Origin: Maribacter litoralis
GTDB lineage: Bacteria; Bacteroidota; Bacteroidia; Flavobacteriales; Flavobacteriaceae
NCBI RefSeq assembly: GCF_003075045.1
Contig: NZ_QCZD01000001.1
Span: forward strand, 868,001-932,000
DNA length: 64,000 nucleotides
Direction: 5' to 3'
Position 1 is the stretch's first letter; each line of letters opens with the position of its first letter. Shown here piece by piece: positions 17,829 through 26,232 of this stretch. The notes under the pieces were generated by a model. It made no database searches. It saw nothing but the letters and a program-made list of their open reading frames with translations, and was not told where the DNA came from. The position numbers and the translations under genes were made by a program.

Positions 17829-19601
17829 TTATTCTATACTTATATAATCATCTTCAAAAGTATTGGATGCCGTTGCCGTTGCTTCGTTCACTTGCATGAT
17901 CCATTTCTCTTGATTGTATTTTCCGTTTAAATCTGTACTTGCAGCCATTTGTGCTTCATTCTTGTAATCATAATCTGCCAAGTATACATAGTACAGTCCA
18001 TTTTCTTTGTTATAAAATTGCTTAGGGTCTAATCCTTTTTCACGTAAATCTTTCATAAAAGCATTCATATACTTTGTTTGGCTGTATACGTTTGCAATAA
18101 CATAGTAACCAGAATTCATATCTATGACATCTGAATCTACTAACATTTTTACCGGTAATTCTTTAAAATTATCTCTTGTAGATGGCAGTTCTTTAAAGTT
18201 AGCCCTTCTTGAAGATGTTGTTGTTGACGCTGTAGAAGTTGCCGTAGCACCTGTTGCAAAAGCATCTGCAGGTTCCGTTACAAAATCGATGGCATCATCT
18301 ACCAAATCATTGTTTGCATAAGAGGTGTTTTCCTCTACGCTAAAGTCTTGTAAAGAGTTTTTAATGGTCGTATCAATATCATTACGCAACATTCTTACAA
18401 TTAACTCAAATCGTTCTTCAAAGGCGGCTATTCTCTCGCTTTCAATTGAATCTTGACGAAGAATCAATTCATCTAAAATAATTTTGTTTTCATATGCTAA
18501 ACTACTTTCGGATACCGAAGTATTAGCTGTACTTTCTTGCTTTCTTCTACTCGACTTTCTGGCACTATCTCGCTCTTCTATAAGGTTGGCTATTTGCTCT
18601 TCATAATTTCTAACGATATTATCTATTTGATTATCCGATGAGTTATCCGCAACCGAAATAGCCAAATCATCGTCTTTAAACTTGTACGCTAATGTGATCT
18701 CGTGGTTCCACCCCAGGTTGGCATCATCACTTGATAAATCCTTCTCCATTAAATATCCCAAAGACATTTTTTCACTTAGGTTGAAACCAACCCCTGCGGC
18801 TACTCCGTATTCTTCATCTACCGTGGTCTGTAACCAACCATATTTAGGCATATCCAATAATAAAGAACCAAAATAATAAAGGCTTCCGTCATAATTTTGC
18901 CCTACTTGAGCCATTGGCATTAAACGGGCATTTTCAAAAAGACCTCTTGAATGCTCAAATGAATGGGTATACTGTACCGATGCCTTTACACTCTTTGTAG
19001 ATAAATCGGTCAAAAACTCGTTCGTTGTTTGATTGTATTTTATTAAATCTTCTGCGTACAAACCAAAATCGAAACTACCCAGTGTTAAGTTGATACCCGG
19101 TTGCACCGCAATTTTACTTTCTTTTCTAGCATCTGCTATCTCTGGATCGTCTTCACTAACTACGACCCTATTCTTATCTAAACCTTGATTAAAGTAGGTA
19201 ACGTTAGTACCAAATGTCAATACCGATTTTTCACCTAAACGAACTGATGAAGCGTAATTGGCATTGAAACCAAATTCTTGTACCACACCAGACCACTGAC
19301 TGTACACACCTATACCAACTGCCGTATGGTCATTTAATTTGTTGCTGAACCCTAGAAAATAGTTTTGACTATTATCATCAAAAGTGGCATATTGATTTCT
19401 ATGTAGAATATTTAAATATGATTTGTTCTCACGTACCAAAGAGAATGTTGGGTTTATAAAAAACCTATTGAAGAATAATTGGTTGTGGTAGGTACTACTG
19501 GAGCCTAAGTTTGCATTGGTTTCTTGACCTTTTATTGTTTGGACAAGAGCCAATAAAAATAAAGCAATAAGAAAACTACTGATTTTATACGGACTTTCCA
19601 T
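17829..19601 (-). CDS. PorP/SprF-like outer-membrane protein with coiled coil and SPOR-like C-terminus
   Basis: This 590-residue protein has a signal peptide (about 1-25). Residues 26-320 resemble PorP/SprF, the outer-membrane barrel family linked to type IX secretion and gliding (HNQLFFNRFFINPTFSLV, then AVGIGVYSQWSGVVQ). Family members are normally about 300-330 residues. Here a charged, probably coiled-coil segment (about 325-420), a Thr/Ser/Ala-rich linker and a C-terminal region resembling a SPOR/peptidoglycan-binding repeat (YYVIANVYSQTKYMNAFM, about 490-575) are added. It is co-oriented with the PD40 gene 65 bases upstream. It could anchor a type IX-secreted surface protein to the envelope, by inference. 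Confidence 0.8.
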   Translation of the reverse strand: MESPYKISSFLIALFLLALVQTIKGQETNANLGSSSTYHNQLFFNRFFINPTFSLVRENKSYLNILHRNQYATFDDNSQNYFLGFSNKLNDHTAVGIGVYSQWSGVVQEFGFNANYASSVRLGEKSVLTFGTNVTYFNQGLDKNRVVVSEDDPEIADARKESKIAVQPGINLTLGSFDFGLYAEDLIKYNQTTNEFLTDLSTKSVKASVQYTHSFEHSRGLFENARLMPMAQVGQNYDGSLYYFGSLLLDMPKYGWLQTTVDEEYGVAAGVGFNLSEKMSLGYLMEKDLSSDDANLGWNHEITLAYKFKDDDLAISVADNSSDNQIDNIVRNYEEQIANLIEERDSARKSSRRKQESTANTSVSESSLAYENKIILDELILRQDSIESERIAAFEERFELIVRMLRNDIDTTIKNSLQDFSVEENTSYANNDLVDDAIDFVTEPADAFATGATATSTASTTTSSRRANFKELPSTRDNFKELPVKMLVDSDVIDMNSGYYVIANVYSQTKYMNAFMKDLREKGLDPKQFYNKENGLYYVYLADYDYKNEAQMAASTDLNGKYNQEKWIMQVNEATATASNTFEDDYISIE

Positions 19602-19666
19602 AACGTTTGATTTTAATGATTAGAATTGAAATTGTCTATGAATTGGGGGAAATGAATAATGGGTGG

Positions 19667-20893
19667 TTATTCATCTTCAAATACAGAACTAGAATACTGC
19701 ATTTGCTTTTCTGAGTTAAATGCTTCTAAGAAGCGATCATCTCTATCTTTCTCGTTAATTGGCTTATCGTTTAAATTAAAAGCTACATTTTGTGCATGCT
19801 TACCTTTCCCTATTCTGTTGGATACCACATAACCGGAACCATCACCTTGTAATAAGTTTACCGAGTATTCATCATAAGAGCTGTTGATTGTATTTCCCAT
19901 GTTTACCGCAAGTCCGACGCTGCGTTGACCAACTTCTACCATGTAAACATCGAGACCGCCATAACCGTCTCTTCCATCAGATGCAAATACTAGACTTCCA
20001 TTTGAAATTGGGTTTGGGTGCATATCATTTTTAGCAGTATTCACTTTTTCTCCTAAATTCTTTGCCTGACCTAATGTGCCATTTTTTTGAATGGTAGCGA
20101 CATAAATGTCATACTCCCCGAATGTACCTGGCATGTTAGATGCAAAGAATAAACGACTTCCGTCCGGTGACACTGCAGGGTGCATTGCGGAATAATCTGC
20201 CGGGCAAACCGCTACTTCCGTAATTTTTTTCCATTCGCCGCCTACTTTATCAGCTTTATAAATTTTATGTATCTCCTTTTTCTTGGAAAACATACCGGTT
20301 ACGGGCTTGCGGTATACGGTTTTACTATAGTATGCCGTTCTACCACCATTGGTCAATGCCACCGGTGGGGCATATTCACCAGATGTTTTTGCCGGTACCT
20401 TAGTGTTAGATGCAAACTCGCTACTTACTTGGTCGTCATCCCACGGTAAAAAATTTCTTCTGTTGTTAGAGGTAAGACGTGAAGGAATTACGTTACGGGT
20501 CATCTTGTAATCATCCTTAACCAATTCTGTCCAGTTTTCATCGGCAATTTCATTTTGCACTTCTTTGCCTAATTGCGAAACGGCATGATCAAATCTCTTC
20601 TGGTAACTTTTCTTTAAAGTACCATCCTCAGAAATTTCCATAAGCCTACCATACCAATATAATGCGTTCTCATACTTTTTGGTCAGGAAATTGGCATTGC
20701 CCAGGTCTTCAAAGATTTCTTCATCTGAATAACCAAGTGATTTTAATTTGTTGTAGTTCTCTGCTCGGTTAGAAACTTCTGTAACCTTTCTTTCAAGAAA
20801 ACTGGTTGAAGAATCGTTGTAGGCCAAATCTTGGCCATAACCCATGGTCGCCATGCAGGCAAACAAAAGGCTAATTTTAATTGAATTGATCAT
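19667..20893 (-). CDS. TPR/PD40 beta-propeller protein linked to PorP
   Basis: I chose the Met at 20893 (MINSIKISLLFACMATMGYG) because it starts a clean signal peptide; the frame opens 30 bases earlier. The N-terminal 110 mature residues look TPR-like (YENALYWYGRLMEI). The middle contains PD40/WD40-like repeats (MHPAVSPDGSRLFFASNMPG, then HPNPISNGSLVFASDGRDG). PD40 proteins next to PorP/SprF genes, often with an OmpA domain, belong to the type IX secretion/gliding envelope set. Here no OmpA domain follows, and no giant adhesin gene is adjacent. Confidence 0.82.
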   Translation of the reverse strand: MINSIKISLLFACMATMGYGQDLAYNDSSTSFLERKVTEVSNRAENYNKLKSLGYSDEEIFEDLGNANFLTKKYENALYWYGRLMEISEDGTLKKSYQKRFDHAVSQLGKEVQNEIADENWTELVKDDYKMTRNVIPSRLTSNNRRNFLPWDDDQVSSEFASNTKVPAKTSGEYAPPVALTNGGRTAYYSKTVYRKPVTGMFSKKKEIHKIYKADKVGGEWKKITEVAVCPADYSAMHPAVSPDGSRLFFASNMPGTFGEYDIYVATIQKNGTLGQAKNLGEKVNTAKNDMHPNPISNGSLVFASDGRDGYGGLDVYMVEVGQRSVGLAVNMGNTINSSYDEYSVNLLQGDGSGYVVSNRIGKGKHAQNVAFNLNDKPINEKDRDDRFLEAFNSEKQMQYSSSVFEDE

Positions 20894-21050
20894 AATACTA
20901 GATTTTGGGATTTCATACTCCAAAGGTCTAGCAACTCATTCAATTGATTATTAATAAAAATTCATAGGTTTTGATATCATTTGTAAATCAATAAATTTAA
21001 TTAATCCACATAATCAATTTAAAATCAGATATTTACATTTAAAATCGATA

Positions 21051-21194
21051 CTATTTAGATACCTGTTTATTTTTTTTCTTTTCAGAATAATAAGTATAAC
21101 CTAAATATGCCAATTGTAGACCAACAGCCGCCATCTTCAACTTTCTACTTTTCACTAACATTTTTGCAACTCCGAATAATGGTGATAATCTCAT
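21051..21194 (-). CDS. Small hypothetical protein (47 aa)
   Basis: A short frame from ATG at 21194 to TAG at 21051 encodes 47 residues. It has a basic N-terminus (MRLSPLFGVAKMLVKSRKLK), a hydrophobic central helix (MAAVGLQLAYLGYTYY) and a lysine-rich tail. The layout fits a tiny single-span membrane protein. It lies 141 bases beyond the PD40 gene's start on the same strand and is divergent from the DUF2383 gene. Supporting evidence is only the clean start, stop and composition. Confidence 0.45.
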   Translation of the reverse strand: MRLSPLFGVAKMLVKSRKLKMAAVGLQLAYLGYTYYSEKKKNKQVSK

Positions 21195-21432
21195 AACTTT
21201 TATTTTTTTTGTTTAAAAGCAATGTAGCCACAAGCCCGAATTTAACTTAGCTCTATCCATTGAAAATGTGTACTAAATGCCTTCAACAAATACCATTTAT
21301 AAGAGCATTGGGGTTTTATGGCATACAGCTAAAGTACTATTGTATATAGCTAAGAACTACCACTAATTGCACATATCTTAGTATTGTAAAATTGTATAAC
21401 AATAGGCAGTAATGCCTACTAAATTTAATATT

Positions 21433-21885
21433 ATGAATAACGATATAAAGAAAATTGAAGATAGTCTTAAAGACTTGGTAAGTAAAAACGAAGATGCAAT
21501 CAAAGGTTTTGAAAAAGCATCTGAAAATTCGAAGGATGTTGGTATTAAAAGTTACTTTGAGAAGAAAGTAGTAGACCGTATGCAGTTCTTAAGAGAATTA
21601 AGAGCAGCTGTACCAGAATTGGATTTAGGCCGTGTTGAAATTGAAGGTAGCGCAGCCGGAACCTTACACAGAACATGGATGGATATTAAAGCATTTTTTG
21701 CAGATGACAATGACGAAGCAATGTTAGAAGAAGCTGTTAGAGGTGACAAAGCCGCTATTAATGATTATGATAATGCATTGGCAGAAACCATGATGCCACA
21801 TCGCCTAAAAGAAATCATTAGAGCACAGAGAAATGAATTACAAAACGCTTTGGAAACTAGTGAAGTTTTAGAAGATCACAGATAA
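21433..21885 (+). CDS. PA2169-family four-helix-bundle protein (DUF2383)
   Basis: The frame opens at 21412, but the Met at 21433 (MNNDIKKIEDSLKDLVSK) fits the family start. The protein is 150 residues, all-helical and acidic. Blocks match the DUF2383 ferritin-like family: EDAIKGFEKASEN, VVDRMQFLRELRAAV, GSAAGTLHRTWMDIKAFF and DKAAINDYDNALAE. These proteins are often linked to stress or envelope functions, but their activity is unclear. A strong terminator follows. The cluster of small genes around it (47 aa, 35 aa, hibernation factor) suggests a stationary-phase or stress context, as inference. Confidence 0.85.
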   Translation: MNNDIKKIEDSLKDLVSKNEDAIKGFEKASENSKDVGIKSYFEKKVVDRMQFLRELRAAVPELDLGRVEIEGSAAGTLHRTWMDIKAFFADDNDEAMLEEAVRGDKAAINDYDNALAETMMPHRLKEIIRAQRNELQNALETSEVLEDHR

Positions 21886-21908
21886 GATTAGATATTTACA
21901 GAAAGTAA

Positions 21909-21937
21909 AGCCCTTGCAATTGCAAGGGCTTTTTTAT
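21909..21937 (+). terminator. Strong terminator after the DUF2383 gene
   Basis: A perfect 22-base palindrome at 21909-21930 (11-bp arms AGCCCTTGCAA) is followed by six T. Confidence 0.85.
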
Positions 21938-21939
21938 TC

Positions 21940-22047
21940 TTAAGAATTAACTAATTTATTTTTTCTTCTAGATTTTTCAGCTCTTTTTTTCTTTAACCAG
22001 TTCTTATAGAACTTTTTACCGAAATATAGTATCAATGCTTTTTTCAT
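21940..22047 (-). CDS. Small basic hypothetical protein (35 aa)
   Basis: A frame from ATG at 22047 to TAA at 21940 encodes a 35-residue, very basic peptide starting MKKALILYFGKKFYKNWLKK. It begins 9 bases after the stop of the hibernation-factor gene on the same strand, so it may be the second gene of that transcript. It stops next to the converging terminator at 21909-21937. I know no function. Its position and clean frame are the support. Confidence 0.4.
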   Translation of the reverse strand: MKKALILYFGKKFYKNWLKKKRAEKSRRKNKLVNS

Positions 22048-22056
22048 AACTCGATA

Positions 22057-22359
22057 TTAATACGTTTTCATTTTTTCCTTTCGTTTCTTCAATTGTCTTT
22101 GAAGTTCACTTATTGATTCGTTGACCGACTCTTCAAAGTTTTGATTGCTGGCTTCCGCAAAAATTCTGGGACCAGGCAGACTTAAACGAATGTTACAGAT
22201 CATTCCAGTTTCATCAGAAGAAGTATTCTCTTGCTTTAGAAAAACATCCGCTCTTATAATGTCGTCAAATTTTGCGTGTAACTTTTTAAGTTTCTCCTCG
22301 GTATAACTTTCTAATCTTTCACTAGCTGTTACACCGTCATACTCATATATTATTTCCAT
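22057..22359 (-). CDS. hpf: Ribosome hibernation-promoting factor, short form
   Basis: This 100-residue protein matches the HPF/RaiA family: MEIIYEYDGVTASERLESYT, KLHAKFDDIIRADVFLK, then GPRIFAEASNQNFEESVNES and a basic tail (RQLKKRKEKMK). Short HPF binds the 30S decoding region and inactivates ribosomes in slow growth, helping form 100S dimers. It has no C-terminal dimerisation domain, so it is the short type. The following 35-codon gene may share its transcript. Confidence 0.88.
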   Translation of the reverse strand: MEIIYEYDGVTASERLESYTEEKLKKLHAKFDDIIRADVFLKQENTSSDETGMICNIRLSLPGPRIFAEASNQNFEESVNESISELQRQLKKRKEKMKTY

Positions 22360-22465
22360 AAATTTTCTCTTTTAATCGCAATGCGATATGAATTTTAAAA
22401 GAGGCTTTTTCAAGCCACAACAACTGCAACTTGAAAATGCCCCCTTATCTTTTTTTACCTACGTT

Positions 22466-22864
22466 TTACTTATCTACATTTACCATCCAACCTATACCAA
22501 AACGATCGGTACATCTACCAAAATGTCCCCATTCGCGCTCTCTAAATTCGTGATGTACTTGACCGCCACTTGATAAATCATTAAATAACTGCTTACCATC
22601 ATCTAAATCATCTAAATCAACACTCATGTTAATTTGATTACCATTGTTAAGCGGTGTATCTGGTGACGCATCATATGCCATAAAATGTACACCCTTTCCT
22701 TTCAATTCAGCGTGTTGCAGCTTCTCTCTATAAGAAGATGGTACATCTATTTTCTTATCCTCGTAAGTCTGTTTGTTTTTAATCTCTGCGTTGAACAGAT
22801 TTGCGTAGAAGTTCAAAGCTTCTTGACAATTACCGTTAAATGCTAAATATGCTTGTATTTTCAT
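22466..22864 (-). CDS. VOC family (PhnB-like) protein
   Basis: This 132-residue protein starts MKIQAYLAFNGNCQEALNFY and contains GVHFMAYDASPD and a C-terminal WGHFGRCTDRFGIGWMVN, the pattern of PhnB-like glyoxalase/bleomycin-resistance fold proteins (also annotated as 3-demethylubiquinone methyltransferase-like). They bind a metal and a small molecule, with varied functions. It is a separate gene about 100 bases after the decarboxylase stop. No specific substrate can be assigned. Confidence 0.85.
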   Translation of the reverse strand: MKIQAYLAFNGNCQEALNFYANLFNAEIKNKQTYEDKKIDVPSSYREKLQHAELKGKGVHFMAYDASPDTPLNNGNQINMSVDLDDLDDGKQLFNDLSSGGQVHHEFREREWGHFGRCTDRFGIGWMVNVDK

Positions 22865-22961
22865 GATATATTGTTTTTATACAATTTACCCAATATCAAC
22901 CTGTAGCCTTACCTTAAAAACTACAGTTATTAATGCATTACCTTATAGCTAAATTTCTTAA

Positions 22962-24431
22962 CTACTCTAGCACAATTTTACTGTCATCTATAAATTGGAA
23001 AAATGAAAGTTTTTCATTGGAGCCCGTAAACATTAAGTTAGTTGATAGATCAAACAAATGGGCTTCTGTTTCAAAAAAATGCATCATATAGCCGGCCGTA
23101 TTTACAAAGGCCACGTACTCCCCTATTGCCGGTAATTTGGGTAGTGTAATTTTTCTTTTCAGCAACACATCTCTTTCTAAGCAATAAGCACCGGTAAAAA
23201 ATACATCTACCTGTTCATTCTCCTTAATTTCAGAATCGTATAACATATAAGGGTCCAGTAGAAAGTCTGCACTAGAACTCATCATTTGGCTCATATTCAT
23301 TTCCAAACCGACCAACCATTGACCTTTTGCATCTTTTTTTCGATGGACGACCTTTGCTACCGTAATACCAACTTGATCTAATAATGATCTACCTGGTTCT
23401 ATACGTAATTCAATTCCATTGTTTACAAGCAACGATGCTACCGATAGACCAGATTCATCATCAACAAAATCAAGTACTTCTCTTATAAATCCTTCTTTAT
23501 TTACTTTATTAAAGTACGGATAAGTGTTCAGTTTACCACGTAGCTTTCCATCTTCTAGCCTAAATCCTAAACCGTTGTCGTTAAAGGTAATGTCGTTATT
23601 TTCTTCTACAACCGCTTTCTTCAGGTTTTCATTAAAGGCAAACCATTCTTTTTCGTCTTCTAAATAGTTCATTAAAATACCCCCACCAATATCTATGAAA
23701 GAAATATTATAACCTCTATTTTTAAGTTTTGAAACTATGTTTACACTTGTAATTAAGCTAATACTTCTTTGATGGGTAGCATATCCATCCAAATGAAAAT
23801 GTAGCCCGGTTACCTCTAATTGGTCAAAGGTCTTGTTTTCTCCTACATATGATGAAATAAAATCGATCACGTCATCTACATCGAACCCAAAGCGACTGTA
23901 TAATTTTTCTTCGTCAACCTCAAAGCCACTTATTCGAAAACCAACATTCGCCTTGTGTCCAATTCTTTTAGCTACCGCCTGTGTAAGAACACATTCATCT
24001 TCATTATCTAATATTATCGGTACTCCATTCCTTATGGCCAATTCTATTTGTGGCTCTGTTTTTATTGCCGCCGTCAACACCAAATTTTCACTATTACCAC
24101 CCAATGAAAGTGACTGTTCCAATTCTTTAAAGCTAGCGGTATCTACACCTATGCCCGATGCAAATGCCTGCTTTACCAACCCTCTAGATTTGTTTGCTTT
24201 TCTAGCATAAAAGATTCTATACTTTAAGCCGTAGCTTTCAAAAACTTCTTTATATATCTCGCAATTATGGTTAAAGGATGGTAAGTGATGAATGTTTATG
24301 GGAGAACCGTATCGTTCAACCAAACCTTTAACGACGGACTGATTGTTGAACAATTCATGCATCCATTGGGAAGTTTTAGGTGTCAGTTGAAATTTTGGTT
24401 TTCCTTTACAATACATTTTCTTCTCTTTCAT
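22962..24431 (-). CDS. Fold-type III PLP-dependent decarboxylase (SbnH/LysA-like)
   Basis: This 489-residue member of the ornithine/diaminopimelate decarboxylase group 2 family has the PLP Lys78 in YARKANKS, GVDTASFKELEQSL, the Gly-rich phosphate loop FIDIGGGI, EPGRSLLD and the substrate-binding CLERD near the C-terminus. Related enzymes decarboxylate diaminopimelate, arginine, or citryl-diaminopropionate in staphyloferrin B synthesis (SbnH). The start overlaps the end of the FAD/NAD(P) gene by 26 bases. A second Met (residue 6) would reduce the overlap to 11 bases. With an SbnA-like synthase in the same operon, a diaminopropionate-type substrate is possible but unproven. Confidence 0.85.
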   Translation of the reverse strand: MKEKKMYCKGKPKFQLTPKTSQWMHELFNNQSVVKGLVERYGSPINIHHLPSFNHNCEIYKEVFESYGLKYRIFYARKANKSRGLVKQAFASGIGVDTASFKELEQSLSLGGNSENLVLTAAIKTEPQIELAIRNGVPIILDNEDECVLTQAVAKRIGHKANVGFRISGFEVDEEKLYSRFGFDVDDVIDFISSYVGENKTFDQLEVTGLHFHLDGYATHQRSISLITSVNIVSKLKNRGYNISFIDIGGGILMNYLEDEKEWFAFNENLKKAVVEENNDITFNDNGLGFRLEDGKLRGKLNTYPYFNKVNKEGFIREVLDFVDDESGLSVASLLVNNGIELRIEPGRSLLDQVGITVAKVVHRKKDAKGQWLVGLEMNMSQMMSSSADFLLDPYMLYDSEIKENEQVDVFFTGAYCLERDVLLKRKITLPKLPAIGEYVAFVNTAGYMMHFFETEAHLFDLSTNLMFTGSNEKLSFFQFIDDSKIVLE

Positions 24432-26220
24432 ATTTTTCTGTAATGCCTGCTTTATTCAAAATAGAGGTACATACTCCTTTCGCCCAGACCGATGCAAAAT
24501 TGTTTTTTGTTCTAGATAACGTATCGTTATCACATGTTATACCTTCTGTTGGGGTACCATAAAATGTAATGTTTTTATCAACCCTACCCTTAGCGTCTAT
24601 CGCGTTTCCATCTTTGTTTATTTCTATGCAACCGGGGTTATAACTCGTATTGAGTTTATTCTTAAACTCGCGAACAAGTCCGTTTTTTAATAAATTTTGA
24701 TAGAGCTCGTTTTTAAATTCACCTTCTTTTGCTCTAGAAATTGTTGCATTTAAATAATAGTTTATTTCTGTTTTCCGAGCATTTTTAATTTGCAAGGTGT
24801 AATTGTTGTTCAAAGTATTTTCTGAAATATTTGCTGATTTTACAAATGAAAAATCTAAAATACCTGATTTATACAATGCTAGCATTTTTTCCATGTTCTT
24901 CACCGGTGGACCGTACGATAAACGATTGAACAATCCGAAGTAATAGGTATCGAACTCCTTCTGTGAAGCAGCATCTAAGCCCCCAAAACTGTATAGTTCA
25001 TTGAACAATGGACTTATTTTTCTCCAAACTGAAACGGCTGCTAAAAACGGACTTTCATCTTCGCCACGTTTTGCTTCTTCTATCAAGAACTCCAAATAAA
25101 ATTGAAGCATGATCGATGACAAAATTGGTTCATCTCTAAATGGGTCAACAATAGCCTCCCAATTAAAAACCGGGCATTCGGGAAAATCTTCGTGGAAATA
25201 TTGTACCTGATTCTCAATAACCGTAAAATCATCATCGAAATAAAATTGATGTCCATGGTTTTTGAACAGAACCCTATAATATGCAAAATAAAATTCCTTT
25301 TTTATCAGCGGCAATATGGTACACTTAAAGCTAACAGGTTTGTTTTTCTTTAAATGTCTTACCAAATCGTCTGTGAAAAAGTGTAATTCTGCATTAGAAT
25401 TAGGTTCCCCATTTCTAGGAACCATTGGCAATCCGGTTCTTGAGAAAGGATAAATTTTAAGCGGTTCTCTCCCTGATGGGTCATATTTAAATTCCCCATT
25501 TTCCTTCCTTTTAAACACGCCCTGTCTGCCTTCGGTCAATGCCAAAATAGCATCTATGGCCGTTAATCCAAAGCCCTTTATAGCCACCAATGAATCTTTA
25601 TTGATGGGTTTTAATTTTTCTTCAACCGGATAAATAAAATCTACACTATTTTCTTTTGATGTCGTATTTTTTTGCGATGTAAAGGTGTGGTGACCTGTAG
25701 TAAACAACAGTGAATTACACTGAATACTATTTTCTTTTCCTGATTCTGCTTCCGTATACTTTACTTGATACTCTTCGCCTCTTTTAAACACATTGCTAAC
25801 CGTACCAATATGCGGTACTACCCTAACGTTTGTTGGTAATTGATCTAAAACCAACTGATAACATTCTTCTAAATACTTACCGACAATTGCTCTGGGTGCA
25901 TATTCATTTGGTGCTGCATTGGCAAACCTATTCTCAGTTACCCATGAGACAAAATCAGGAGTTGACGTAGCTGGAGCATAAGGCTCTTGCAATATCCAAC
26001 CATTAATATTTCGGTTGGCATAATTCATTATCAAATATTCAGGTTGATCCGTTCTGTATACATCACCAGATGCCAAAAATGATGTATTATTGAAAATATG
26101 TATCTGAATTGATCGATCAATGTTATGTTCGCTTAAATTGGCAATGAGCCTTTCAAATCCGTAAAATCCTTTGGGTCCAAAACCTACAATACCAATAGCA
26201 TATGTTTCTGTATTTTCCAT
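24406..26220 (-). CDS. FAD/NAD(P)-binding protein of a three-gene biosynthetic operon
   Basis: This 604-residue protein starts with a dinucleotide-binding motif (IGIVGFGPKGFYGFERL, about 9-25) and GDVYRTDQPEYLIMNYANR, the pattern of the FAD-NAD(P)-binding family (Pfam NAD_binding_9). It continues with LLFTTGHH and VAIKGFGLTAIDAILALTEG as a second nucleotide loop. Family members are found in secondary-metabolite and siderophore loci and are mostly uncharacterised. It sits between the SbnA-like synthase (12-base gap) and the decarboxylase (overlap). It might perform the oxidative step for which staphyloferrin clusters use SbnB, which is absent here; that is inference. Confidence 0.75.
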   Translation of the reverse strand: MENTETYAIGIVGFGPKGFYGFERLIANLSEHNIDRSIQIHIFNNTSFLASGDVYRTDQPEYLIMNYANRNINGWILQEPYAPATSTPDFVSWVTENRFANAAPNEYAPRAIVGKYLEECYQLVLDQLPTNVRVVPHIGTVSNVFKRGEEYQVKYTEAESGKENSIQCNSLLFTTGHHTFTSQKNTTSKENSVDFIYPVEEKLKPINKDSLVAIKGFGLTAIDAILALTEGRQGVFKRKENGEFKYDPSGREPLKIYPFSRTGLPMVPRNGEPNSNAELHFFTDDLVRHLKKNKPVSFKCTILPLIKKEFYFAYYRVLFKNHGHQFYFDDDFTVIENQVQYFHEDFPECPVFNWEAIVDPFRDEPILSSIMLQFYLEFLIEEAKRGEDESPFLAAVSVWRKISPLFNELYSFGGLDAASQKEFDTYYFGLFNRLSYGPPVKNMEKMLALYKSGILDFSFVKSANISENTLNNNYTLQIKNARKTEINYYLNATISRAKEGEFKNELYQNLLKNGLVREFKNKLNTSYNPGCIEINKDGNAIDAKGRVDKNITFYGTPTEGITCDNDTLSRTKNNFASVWAKGVCTSILNKAGITEKYEREENVL

Positions 26221-26232
26221 AAGTCTATATAT

